From CBFGWV01 sp965652545 (lineage in GTDB: Bacteria > Pseudomonadota > Gammaproteobacteria > Competibacterales > Competibacteraceae), in NCBI GenBank assembly GCA_965652545.1, contig CBFGWV010000047.1, positions 1-22,222 on the forward strand: 22,222 nt of DNA. The letters are read 5' to 3'. Position 1 is the stretch's first letter. Each line of letters begins with the position of its first letter. The position numbers were made by a program, and so were the translations under genes. The notes under the pieces were generated by a model. It saw only the letters and a program-made list of their open reading frames with translations. It was not told the DNA's origin and made no database searches. Positions 1 through 7,566 of the stretch are shown piece after piece.

Positions 1-35
1 GTTTTAAGTTTTAAGTTTTAAGTTTTAAGTTTTAG
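1..35. repeat. Tandem heptamer repeat, five units
   Basis: Five head-to-tail copies of GTTTTAA are visible; the fifth ends in G instead of A. The array runs to the left edge of the window, so its true length is unknown. It is very AT-rich against GC-rich surroundings, and it supplies the TAA stop codon of the minus-strand tsaD gene at 32-34. Replication slippage could change the copy number. I see no further function in it. Confidence 0.9.
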
Positions 36-1087
36 CCAAATGGTGAATCAAGGGACGGCACGGTGGTGAGCTCCGTCAACGGCCAGCGGGCACGCACCGA
101 CACGGCGTCACCCTCGCGGGCGCCTGCGCGCAAGCGGAGCATCCCGGCGTAGGCAATCATGGCGCCGTTGTCGGTGCAGAACTCCGGCCGTGGGAAATAC
201 ACCCGCCCGCCCCGTCCCGCGAGCAGATCGGCCAACGATGCACGCAAGCGTGTGTTTGCGCCCACCCCACCGGCGACCACCAGACGGTTCCAGCCGGTGG
301 CCTCCAGCGCTCGCTGGCACTTGATCGCCAGGGTATCGACCACGGCGTCTTCGAAGGCGCGGGCAATGTCGGCGTCGTTCTGCGTGCTGGCCCCCAACTG
401 GGCTCGGGTAACCAACGCTTTGGTCTTGAGTCCGGAGAAGCTGAAATCCAGACCCGGCCGGTCGGTCATGGGGCGAGGGAACTTCAGAGCGCCCGCACGC
501 CCCTGGCAGGCGAGCGCTGCCAAGGCCGCACCACCGGGATAACCCAGGCCCAGCAACTTGGCCGTCTTGTCGAAAGCCTCGCCCGCGGCATCGTCCACCG
601 AGTCGCCCAGCAGCCGGTATGCCCCGACGGCCTCCACGGCCACCAGTTGGGTGTGCCCGCCGGAGACCAGCAGGGCCACGAACGGAAACGCCGGGGCATC
701 GTCTTCCAGGCAGGGGGCGAGCAAATGGCCCTCCATATGATGCACCCCCACCGCCGGGACGTCCCACGCCCAGGCCAGCGAGCGGCCAAGCATGGCGCCG
801 ACCAGCAGTGCGCCCACCAACCCGGGGCCGGCGGTATACGCCACACCGGTGATCGGCGCCTGATCGGCCCCGCTTTCGGCAAGCACTTCGCGCACCAGCG
901 GGGTCAGCTTGCGCACATGGTCACGGGAGGCCAGTTCGGGCACCACACCGCCGTATTCAGCGTGCATAGCCACCTGGCTGTAGAGCCGATGGGCGAGCAG
1001 CCGCCCCCGTCCATCGACCACCGCGACGCCGGTTTCGTCGCATGAGGTTTCGATCCCGAGCACGCGTTGTGCGTCAGTGCTTTGCAT
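32..1087 (-). CDS. tsaD: tRNA N6-adenosine threonylcarbamoyltransferase TsaD
   Basis: TsaD, with TsaB and TsaE, transfers the threonylcarbamoyl group from threonylcarbamoyl-AMP to A37 of ANN-decoding tRNAs (t6A). The protein is about 351 residues and opens with the family signature GIETSCDETG near residue 11. It has the metal-binding motif HHMEGH at about 116-121, the nucleotide-binding SGGHT stretch, and the C-terminal CTDNGAMIAYAG block with the metal-ligand aspartate. The length is slightly above the roughly 337 residues of the E. coli protein. I chose the ATG at 1087; a GTG at 1099 would add four residues, and GAGGG lies 11 nt upstream of the ATG. The gene is divergent from rpsU, as in E. 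coli and Pseudomonas, and its 5' end overlaps the rpsU promoter. Its stop codon lies inside the heptamer repeat. The identification is secure. Confidence 0.97.
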   Translation of the reverse strand: MQSTDAQRVLGIETSCDETGVAVVDGRGRLLAHRLYSQVAMHAEYGGVVPELASRDHVRKLTPLVREVLAESGADQAPITGVAYTAGPGLVGALLVGAMLGRSLAWAWDVPAVGVHHMEGHLLAPCLEDDAPAFPFVALLVSGGHTQLVAVEAVGAYRLLGDSVDDAAGEAFDKTAKLLGLGYPGGAALAALACQGRAGALKFPRPMTDRPGLDFSFSGLKTKALVTRAQLGASTQNDADIARAFEDAVVDTLAIKCQRALEATGWNRLVVAGGVGANTRLRASLADLLAGRGGRVYFPRPEFCTDNGAMIAYAGMLRLRAGAREGDAVSVRARWPLTELTTVPSLDSPFG

Positions 1088-1110
1088 TCGTGCGATCACC
1101 CTCTTACAAT
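1082..1110 (+). promoter_or_regulatory. Sigma-70-type promoter of the rpsU-yqeY-dnaG-rpoD operon
   Basis: TTGCAT (1082-1087) and TACAAT (1105-1110) are separated by exactly 17 nt and lie about 77 nt upstream of the rpsU start. Both hexamers are close to the consensus, and this is the best promoter match in the window. The -35 box overlaps the first codons of the divergent tsaD gene, so the two genes share regulatory DNA. Confidence 0.75.
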
Positions 1111-1186
1111 ACCGCGCTCTTTAACTGCCGGGTGCAGCGCGTGAGTGTACCCGAGCCACTGCCGATTATCCGAGGGTGATGCGTTA

Positions 1187-1402
1187 ATGCCGTCTGTGAA
1201 AGTCAAAGAAAACGAGCCGTTCGATATCGCCCTGCGCCGCTTCAAGCGCTCCTGCGAGAAGGCCGGCATCCTTTCGGAAGTGCGCCGCCGTGAGTTCTAC
1301 GAGAAGCCCACGCAGGAGCGCAAGCGCAAGCAGGCCGCCGCGGTCAAGCGCCACCACAAGAAGTTGCAGCGCGAAGTTGCGCGCCGCACCCGCATGTACT
1401 GA
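1187..1402 (+). CDS. rpsU: 30S ribosomal protein S21
   Basis: S21 is a small basic protein of the 30S subunit platform that helps base pairing between mRNA and the 16S anti-Shine-Dalgarno region. The product has 71 residues, the usual length. It begins MPSVKVKENEPFDIALRRF and ends in the typical Arg/Lys-rich helix with RRTRMY. I chose the ATG at 1187, which has GAGGG 10 nt upstream; an in-frame ATG at 1145 would add 14 residues that S21 proteins do not have. It is the first gene of the macromolecular-synthesis operon, with the next start only 11 nt downstream. The identification is secure. Confidence 0.98.
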   Translation: MPSVKVKENEPFDIALRRFKRSCEKAGILSEVRRREFYEKPTQERKRKQAAAVKRHHKKLQREVARRTRMY

Positions 1403-1413
1403 TCGTCCTGACC

Positions 1414-1866
1414 ATGTCCATCAAGGCGCGTCTGGCAGACGACGTCAAGACGGCGATGCGCGCCCGCGACAGCGAGCGCCTGGGCACGTTGCGTCTGGTA
1501 CAGGCGGCCATCAAGCAACGCGAGGTCGATGAGCGTATAGAGCTCGACGACACCGCGGTCATCGCAGTGCTGGAGAAACTGCTCAAGCAGCGGCAGGAAT
1601 CCATCACCCAATTCGACGCCGCGGGGCGCACCGAACTGGCCGACAAGGAGCGCAGCGAGGCAGCGCTCATCGAGACCTACCTGCCGGCCGCGCTCGATGC
1701 GGCGGCGGTTGCACGGCTTGTCGACGATGCCATTGCCGAAACCGGCGCCGATTCGCCAAAAGCCATGGGCGCGGTGATGAATGCCGTGCGGACCAAGGCC
1801 GGTGCCGCCCGGATCGACATGAGCCAGGTCAGCGCGCTGGTCAAATCCAGGCTAAGCAGCGGCTGA
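1414..1866 (+). CDS. yqeY: GatB/YqeY domain-containing protein
   Basis: This 150-residue protein matches the YqeY family throughout. It has the N-terminal helical part (SIKARLADDVKTAMRARD), the central EKLLKQRQESITQF stretch and the ETYLPA motif, then a C-terminal part ending in a VSALVKSRLS helix. The family resembles the tRNA-binding tail domain of GatB, but its biochemical role is not established; an effect on tRNA-dependent amidation or on tRNA is only inferred from that likeness. The gene sits 11 nt after rpsU and 48 nt before dnaG, a placement also known in Pseudomonas. I see no clear Shine-Dalgarno sequence, so translation may be coupled to rpsU. Confidence 0.93.
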   Translation: MSIKARLADDVKTAMRARDSERLGTLRLVQAAIKQREVDERIELDDTAVIAVLEKLLKQRQESITQFDAAGRTELADKERSEAALIETYLPAALDAAAVARLVDDAIAETGADSPKAMGAVMNAVRTKAGAARIDMSQVSALVKSRLSSG

Positions 1867-1871
1867 CCTCA

Positions 1872-1896
1872 CGCGGCAGCGTGTGACGCTACCGCG
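1872..1896 (+). promoter_or_regulatory. Strong hairpin between yqeY and dnaG
   Basis: The arms CGCGG-C-AGCGT and ACGCT-A-CCGCG form ten Watson-Crick pairs with one internal C/A mismatch, around a GTG loop. No run of T follows, so it is not a textbook intrinsic terminator. In E. coli the equivalent operon has an attenuating terminator upstream of dnaG that lowers primase output relative to S21. A similar attenuating or mRNA-processing role here is an inference from position. Confidence 0.5.
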
Positions 1897-1914
1897 GTCG
1901 TCTAAGCTACCTCC

Positions 1915-3660
1915 ATGGCCGGCCGCATACCCCAGGATTTCGTCGATCAGGTTCTTGCCCGTGTCGACATCGTAGAACTCATCGACGCCCGTGTCGGCTT
2001 GAAGAAGGCCGGCCGGGAGTACGAAGCCTGCTGCCCGTTCCACGGCGAGAAGACGCCGTCGTTCAAGGTCAGTCCGTCGAAGCAGTTTTTCCACTGCTTC
2101 GGTTGCGGGGCCCACGGAACGGCACTGGGTTTCCTGATGGACTACGAGCACCTGGAGTTCCGCGAGGCCATCGAGGAACTGGCCCGCATGGCGGGTCTCC
2201 AGATCCCGGTCGACGCCGGCCCGGCACCGGTGGACGACCGGGACCTGTACGGCGTTATGCAAATGGCCGAGCAGCATTATCGCCGTCAGTTGCGCGACCA
2301 CCCGACGCGGGGGATCGCCATCGATTATCTGCGCAAGCGCGGCCTCAGCGGCGACATTGCGCAGCGCTACGGCATCGGCTACGCCCCGGCGGGCTGGGAC
2401 GGCCTGATCGGCGCGCTCACCGCTCGCGGAATCGCGCTGGACAAGCTCGATGAGGTCGGTCTGGTGAGCCGCCGCGACGGACGCGCATACGACCGGTTTC
2501 GCGAACGGATCATGTTTCCGATCCGCGATCGACGCGGTCGCACCATCGGCTTTGGCGGGCGGGTCATCGGCACAGGAGAGCCAAAGTACTTGAACTCGCC
2601 GGAAACGCCTCTGTTCCACAAGGGGCGTGAGCTGTACGGCCTACATGAAGCACGGCAGCAGGTGCGCAAGATCGAGCGCCTGCTGGTTGTCGAGGGCTAC
2701 ATGGACGTGGTGGCGCTGGCTCAGCATGACATCGGCTATGCCCTGGCCACCCTGGGCACGGCGACGACCCCGGACCATGCCGAACAACTGTTCCGGCTCA
2801 CCCGCGAGGTGGTGTTCTGCTTCGATGGCGACCGGGCGGGGCGGGAAGCGGCCTGGCGCGCGGCGGAGAACGTGCTGCCGCTGATGAAGGACGGACGCCA
2901 GGCGCAGTTTTTGTTCCTGCCGGACGGGGAAGACCCGGACTCCCTCGTCCGCAGCGAGGGACGCGCCGGTTTCGAACAGCGCATGAGCGCCGCCGAACCG
3001 TTGAGCGATTTTCTGATTCGCGCTCGCAGCGAAGGGCTGGACTTGCAGCGGGCCGAAGGACGGGCCCGGCTGATCGATACGTTCAGACCGCTGCTGGAGA
3101 AGCTGCCGGAGGGCAGTTATCGAGAGCTGCTGGCGCAGCGCGTCCAGGAGCTCACCGGCATTCGCGCCGGGGACTTGCTGGGCACGGCCCGGCGTCCTCC
3201 GCAAACACTGAGCCAGCATAAGGCCGTGCGCGCGGAAACACCGGCCCGGTGGGCCATCGCGTTGCTCTTGAGCAATCCCGATCACGCCCGCCAGGTGGAA
3301 AATCCGCGCGATCTGCTGGAACTGGACGAAAAAGGTATACCGATGTTGGTCGAACTCATTGAAACCTGCCTGAGCAATCCCCATCTCAGCTCGGGAGCCC
3401 AATTGGTCGAGCGCTTTCGCGATCGGCCCGAGGCACCTCATCTTCGACGGCTTCTGGGGGTGACGCTGGATCTTCCGGAAACGGAACACGGCGCCGCCTT
3501 CATCGGCACCATCGAGCGGTTACGCGAGCGCTCCATGATGCCGACCCAGGGTCGGCGGTTGAATCAAGTTCTGGAGCGATTGCGGATGGGCGTCAAACCC
3601 GCGGAACTGACTGACGATGAGCGTCAGGCGTTGCGTTTCCGGATCGACGATAACCGGTAG
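1915..3660 (+). CDS. dnaG: DNA primase
   Basis: DnaG makes the RNA primers for leading- and lagging-strand synthesis and is recruited by the DnaB helicase. The 581-residue protein matches E. coli DnaG in length. The CHC2 zinc-binding domain is at the N-terminus, with ligands C40, H43, C61 and C64 in CPFH and CFGC. The TOPRIM core follows, with EGYMD from E260 and DGDRAG from D304, the catalytic acidic residues. Residues from about 430 to the end form the DnaB-interacting domain. The ATG at 1915 has no clear Shine-Dalgarno sequence, which fits the low expression expected of primase. It is the third gene of the operon and lies 93 nt upstream of the chosen rpoD start. All key residues are present. 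Confidence 0.98.
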   Translation: MAGRIPQDFVDQVLARVDIVELIDARVGLKKAGREYEACCPFHGEKTPSFKVSPSKQFFHCFGCGAHGTALGFLMDYEHLEFREAIEELARMAGLQIPVDAGPAPVDDRDLYGVMQMAEQHYRRQLRDHPTRGIAIDYLRKRGLSGDIAQRYGIGYAPAGWDGLIGALTARGIALDKLDEVGLVSRRDGRAYDRFRERIMFPIRDRRGRTIGFGGRVIGTGEPKYLNSPETPLFHKGRELYGLHEARQQVRKIERLLVVEGYMDVVALAQHDIGYALATLGTATTPDHAEQLFRLTREVVFCFDGDRAGREAAWRAAENVLPLMKDGRQAQFLFLPDGEDPDSLVRSEGRAGFEQRMSAAEPLSDFLIRARSEGLDLQRAEGRARLIDTFRPLLEKLPEGSYRELLAQRVQELTGIRAGDLLGTARRPPQTLSQHKAVRAETPARWAIALLLSNPDHARQVENPRDLLELDEKGIPMLVELIETCLSNPHLSSGAQLVERFRDRPEAPHLRRLLGVTLDLPETEHGAAFIGTIERLRERSMMPTQGRRLNQVLERLRMGVKPAELTDDERQALRFRIDDNR

Positions 3661-3691
3661 CACCGCAAGCACGACCGGCATGCCGTTCGTG

Positions 3692-3700
3692 TGCTAAGAT
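3692..3700 (+). promoter_or_regulatory. Extended -10 promoter candidate for rpoD
   Basis: TGC directly followed by TAAGAT (3695-3700) is an extended -10 element 53 nt upstream of the rpoD start. No good -35 box is visible 17 nt upstream, as is usual for extended -10 promoters. A 10-bp palindrome, CGGCATGCCG (3676-3685), lies just before it. An internal promoter for rpoD is known in E. coli, inside dnaG; this one would be intergenic. Confidence 0.4.
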
Positions 3701-3753
3701 TTCCGGTTCTCTTCGGAGCGTTACTCACTACAGCTTGGGTACCTGATACGGTC

Positions 3754-5610
<1,857 letters not shown>

Positions 5611-5618
5611 GGCGCAAA

Positions 5619-5654
5619 GCAGCGCTGCGCGACTGGCCAGTCGCGCAGCGCTGC
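5619..5654 (+). terminator. 36-nt perfect palindrome after rpoD, possible terminator
   Basis: Eighteen consecutive base pairs are centred between 5636 and 5637, and the palindrome begins 9 nt after the rpoD stop codon. The arms read GCAGCGCTGCGCGACTGG and its exact complement, with no spacer. No T run follows on either strand, so intrinsic termination is not certain. An mRNA 3'-end stabiliser, an RNase III site or a cruciform-forming element are alternatives. Confidence 0.45.
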
Positions 5655-5657
5655 CGC

Positions 5658-5663
5658 TATACT
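5658..5663 (+). promoter_or_regulatory. -10 candidate for the tRNA gene
   Basis: TATACT is a near-consensus -10 box 53 nt upstream of the tRNA 5' end. The corresponding -35 region falls inside the preceding palindrome and is not a good match, so the promoter remains tentative. The tRNA could also come from read-through of rpoD followed by processing. Confidence 0.35.
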
Positions 5664-5716
5664 CGGCAGCCGCGGTTTCCAGCGGCCACCCCGCAGCAAC
5701 CACGCACCCGCCTTAC

Positions 5717-5793
<77 letters not shown>

Positions 5794-5810
5794 TAAACGC
5801 AAGCACCCAG

Positions 5811-6290
5811 GTGGCACTGATTCAAGGCACAATCCCATCATCGCCGACCCGCGGGCGAACTCGCGCATCAGCGGTGTACCTGGGGATCGGCATCCTGCCT
5901 TTTGTGGCGGCCGCACTGCTTCTGCCGATCACGGCACTACCGCTGATCATGTACGCAGTGATGAGCACCGTGTCGTTTTGCGCATACTGGCACGACAAAG
6001 CGAAGGCCCAGGCCGGCTATAGTGATCGCCGCACCCCTGAAATGAGGCTGCACGTATTTGACCTCCTCGGTGGCTGGCCCGGAGGTCTGGCTGCCCAGCG
6101 AATAAAGCGGCACAAGTCCAGCAAGCTTTCCTTTCAGGTCGTGTTCTGGTTCATCGTCACCGTACACATCGTGGCCACAACACTGCTATTGCTGTTCCCC
6201 GATGCGCCCTTGAGCCGATCGCTGCTGAATGACGCGCGCATGCTGGTGCCGGGGCTGGGCGGCGACGCCTCCCGACCATTGCTCATGTAA
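5811..6290 (+). CDS. DUF1294 family small membrane protein
   Basis: The product is about 160 residues. Two hydrophobic segments lie near residues 20-60, a polar stretch follows, and a third membrane segment (FWFIVTVHIVATTLLLLF) lies near residue 120. The block YWHDKAKAQ...RRTPE...LHVFDLLGGWPGGLAAQRIKRHKSSKLSFQ is the DUF1294 signature. Some relatives carry an N-terminal cold-shock domain, which is absent here. The function is unknown. The start is uncertain: the reading frame is open back into the tRNA, and the first candidate after it is the GTG at 5811; a GTG at 5874 is also possible and would remove part of the leader. Neither has a clear Shine-Dalgarno sequence. It lies 17 nt after the tRNA. 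Confidence 0.7.
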   Translation: MALIQGTIPSSPTRGRTRASAVYLGIGILPFVAAALLLPITALPLIMYAVMSTVSFCAYWHDKAKAQAGYSDRRTPEMRLHVFDLLGGWPGGLAAQRIKRHKSSKLSFQVVFWFIVTVHIVATTLLLLFPDAPLSRSLLNDARMLVPGLGGDASRPLLM

Positions 6291-6292
6291 GC

Positions 6293-6366
6293 GTGAGTTA
6301 GGGAAGCTCCGAAGGGAACTCACCGGCCATTGCTGTTGGTCTACGCTTCAAGGACGCGGTCGTCCT
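6293..6366 (+). promoter_or_regulatory. Two hairpins in the leader of the 73-residue gene
   Basis: GTGAGTT (6293-6299) pairs with AACTCAC (6317-6323), and AGGACG (6351-6356) pairs with CGTCCT (6361-6366) across a four-base loop. They lie between the DUF1294 stop codon and the next small gene. Neither is followed by a T run. The first may mark the end of the DUF1294 transcript and the second a leader structure; both roles are inference. Confidence 0.3.
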
Positions 6367-6387
6367 ACCGTCGTAGCCGAGGCTCCC

Positions 6388-6609
6388 ATGCTCTTTGATC
6401 CGCCGCCCCCTGGCCTGAGTGAAGACGAGTTGGCACGCCACCCCAGTTGGCGCCGAACAACACGCAAGTATCAGCGCAAGCGCAAGTTGGTCAGGGACTT
6501 GTGGTTGTTCTCGGGGGCGATCATGGTCGTGATTCCACCCGCCGCCACCCTCGGCCTTGCCCTGGGCACCACGTTTCTGGCCTTCATGGTGTTGGATGAG
6601 ACGCCGTAG
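6388..6609 (+). CDS. Small membrane protein of unknown function
   Basis: This 73-residue protein is not one I recognise. The N-terminal half is polar and then strongly basic (RRTTRKYQRKRKLVRD). The C-terminal half is hydrophobic from about residue 40 (LWLFSGAIMVVIPPAATLG and LALGTTFLAFMVL), enough for one long or two short membrane segments in a hairpin; a short acidic tail (DETP) follows. By the positive-inside rule the basic part should face the cytoplasm. The ATG at 6388 has GAGG five bases upstream, which supports this start over an upstream in-frame ATG. It converges on the next gene with 12 nt between their stop codons. That it is a real gene rests on the ribosome binding site and composition. 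Confidence 0.6.
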   Translation: MLFDPPPPGLSEDELARHPSWRRTTRKYQRKRKLVRDLWLFSGAIMVVIPPAATLGLALGTTFLAFMVLDETP

Positions 6610-6621
6610 GACCCGGCCGGG

Positions 6622-6933
6622 CTAGAGATTCGGTGCAGGCTCCAGGATCTCCGCTTCCGGCTCGATCGGAATCAGGTCATACAAGGCCACCAAGGCAACC
6701 GCCCGTGGCCAGGGCACTTGAACGCTGCCCTCTACGTAACCGCGGATGAGTTTGACCGCCCAGTCCATGCGGGTGTCGTCCAAGGCGCGCAGATCGCGAA
6801 AATTGACCAGGGGCACGCTGTCCATGTACGTGCTGGCATAAATGGCCGCCAACGCACGGGCGGACGGCGAGCCTCGCGCCTCGCGCGTGCACCAGTCGTA
6901 GACATGGCTTTCGATATCCTGGATACCGGTCAT
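6622..6933 (-). CDS. Hypothetical 103-residue soluble protein
   Basis: I do not recognise this protein. It is predicted to be mostly helical, has no membrane segment or signal peptide, and contains one Cys (DWCTRE). The central block YMDSVPLVNFRDLRALDDTRMDWAVKLIRGYVEG looks like a folded helical core, and the C-terminus is acidic and Pro-rich. I chose the ATG at 6933, where GAGGAG lies a few bases upstream on the minus strand; a longer reading from 6972 would add 13 residues without a ribosome binding site. It is transcribed on its own, converging on the 73-residue gene, and the AT-rich stretch at 7001-7018 may hold its promoter. Confidence 0.65.
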   Translation of the reverse strand: MTGIQDIESHVYDWCTREARGSPSARALAAIYASTYMDSVPLVNFRDLRALDDTRMDWAVKLIRGYVEGSVQVPWPRAVALVALYDLIPIEPEAEILEPAPNL

Positions 6934-7045
6934 CAACAACTCCTCACCACCGGACAGGGTAGGTGGCCCCAACGACCACGGCCCCGTCTCGCATCACGTC
7001 AAACTATCTAATTAATAGCAGCGCTACGGGGATCTGCTCGGCCGA

Positions 7046-7483
7046 TCAGTCGAGCAAGTCGAGGACACCGCAGACCTGATCGCGCATCCGCATATTGAAG
7101 GGCGACGCTTCGCGGCGCGCCCGTTCCCGCCACGCCTCACAGTTGGCGACCGTCTGCTGACGGAAGATATCGCGGTCGAAGTCGTCGGGGCTGTTTATCG
7201 ATGGGTCGGGCAACGCCAGCGGGGCGGCCGGCTCCGGGTTCGGACTCTCGGCAGGCATCGGCGCTCGACCGCTGCGTGTACTGAACACGTCGGATTCGAT
7301 GGATTGCCATACCTCTTGCATGCGCGGCAGGACATGGGCGATGCCGGCGACCAACCCCTCACCCAGCGCGACGCCGAGGGCGACGATCAGGACCAGAGAC
7401 ACCACCGAGCGCCGCGGCGGACGCTGCTCCTCGGGTGGCCAGCGCTCACGCAGCCACGGATCGTCATCGTCGTAATCAGCCAT
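7046..7483 (-). CDS. Hypothetical single-pass membrane protein, divergent from priA
   Basis: The 145-residue protein is not one I can name. Its N-terminus is very acidic (ADYDDDD) and then Pro/Arg-rich. One membrane segment lies at about residues 26-50 (SVVSLVLIVALGVALGEGLV), and a Pro-rich linker at about 75-95 leads to a C-terminal domain with two cysteines, C115 and C138. With the N-terminus inside, that domain would be periplasmic and the cysteines could form a disulfide. The ATG at 7483 starts the recognisable protein; the longer open frame upstream of it runs across the priA start and is Arg/Gly-rich. The gene is divergent from priA, with 83 nt between the starts. Function unknown. Confidence 0.65.
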   Translation of the reverse strand: MADYDDDDPWLRERWPPEEQRPPRRSVVSLVLIVALGVALGEGLVAGIAHVLPRMQEVWQSIESDVFSTRSGRAPMPAESPNPEPAAPLALPDPSINSPDDFDRDIFRQQTVANCEAWRERARREASPFNMRMRDQVCGVLDLLD

Positions 7484-7554
7484 GGATTTCCATCGTCGGC
7501 CATGGTCAGGCCCCTGCGCCCCCCTTCCAATGGTGGCACGGCCCACCCAACGGC

Positions 7555-7560
7555 TACAAT
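7555..7560 (+). promoter_or_regulatory. -10 box of priA, very close to the start codon
   Basis: TACAAT ends only six bases before the priA ATG. If this is the working -10, transcription would start at or within a base or two of the start codon, giving a leaderless mRNA. No Shine-Dalgarno sequence is present before the ATG, which fits. The -35 region is weak. Confidence 0.4.
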
Positions 7561-7566
7561 GGCGCG

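Noticed and set aside
1..35. Edge of a CRISPR array
   Set aside because: The units are seven bases without spacers, so this is a simple tandem repeat.
1082..1186. LexA box before rpsU, as reported for the E. coli operon
   Set aside because: No CTGT-N8-ACAG pattern is present in the intergenic region.
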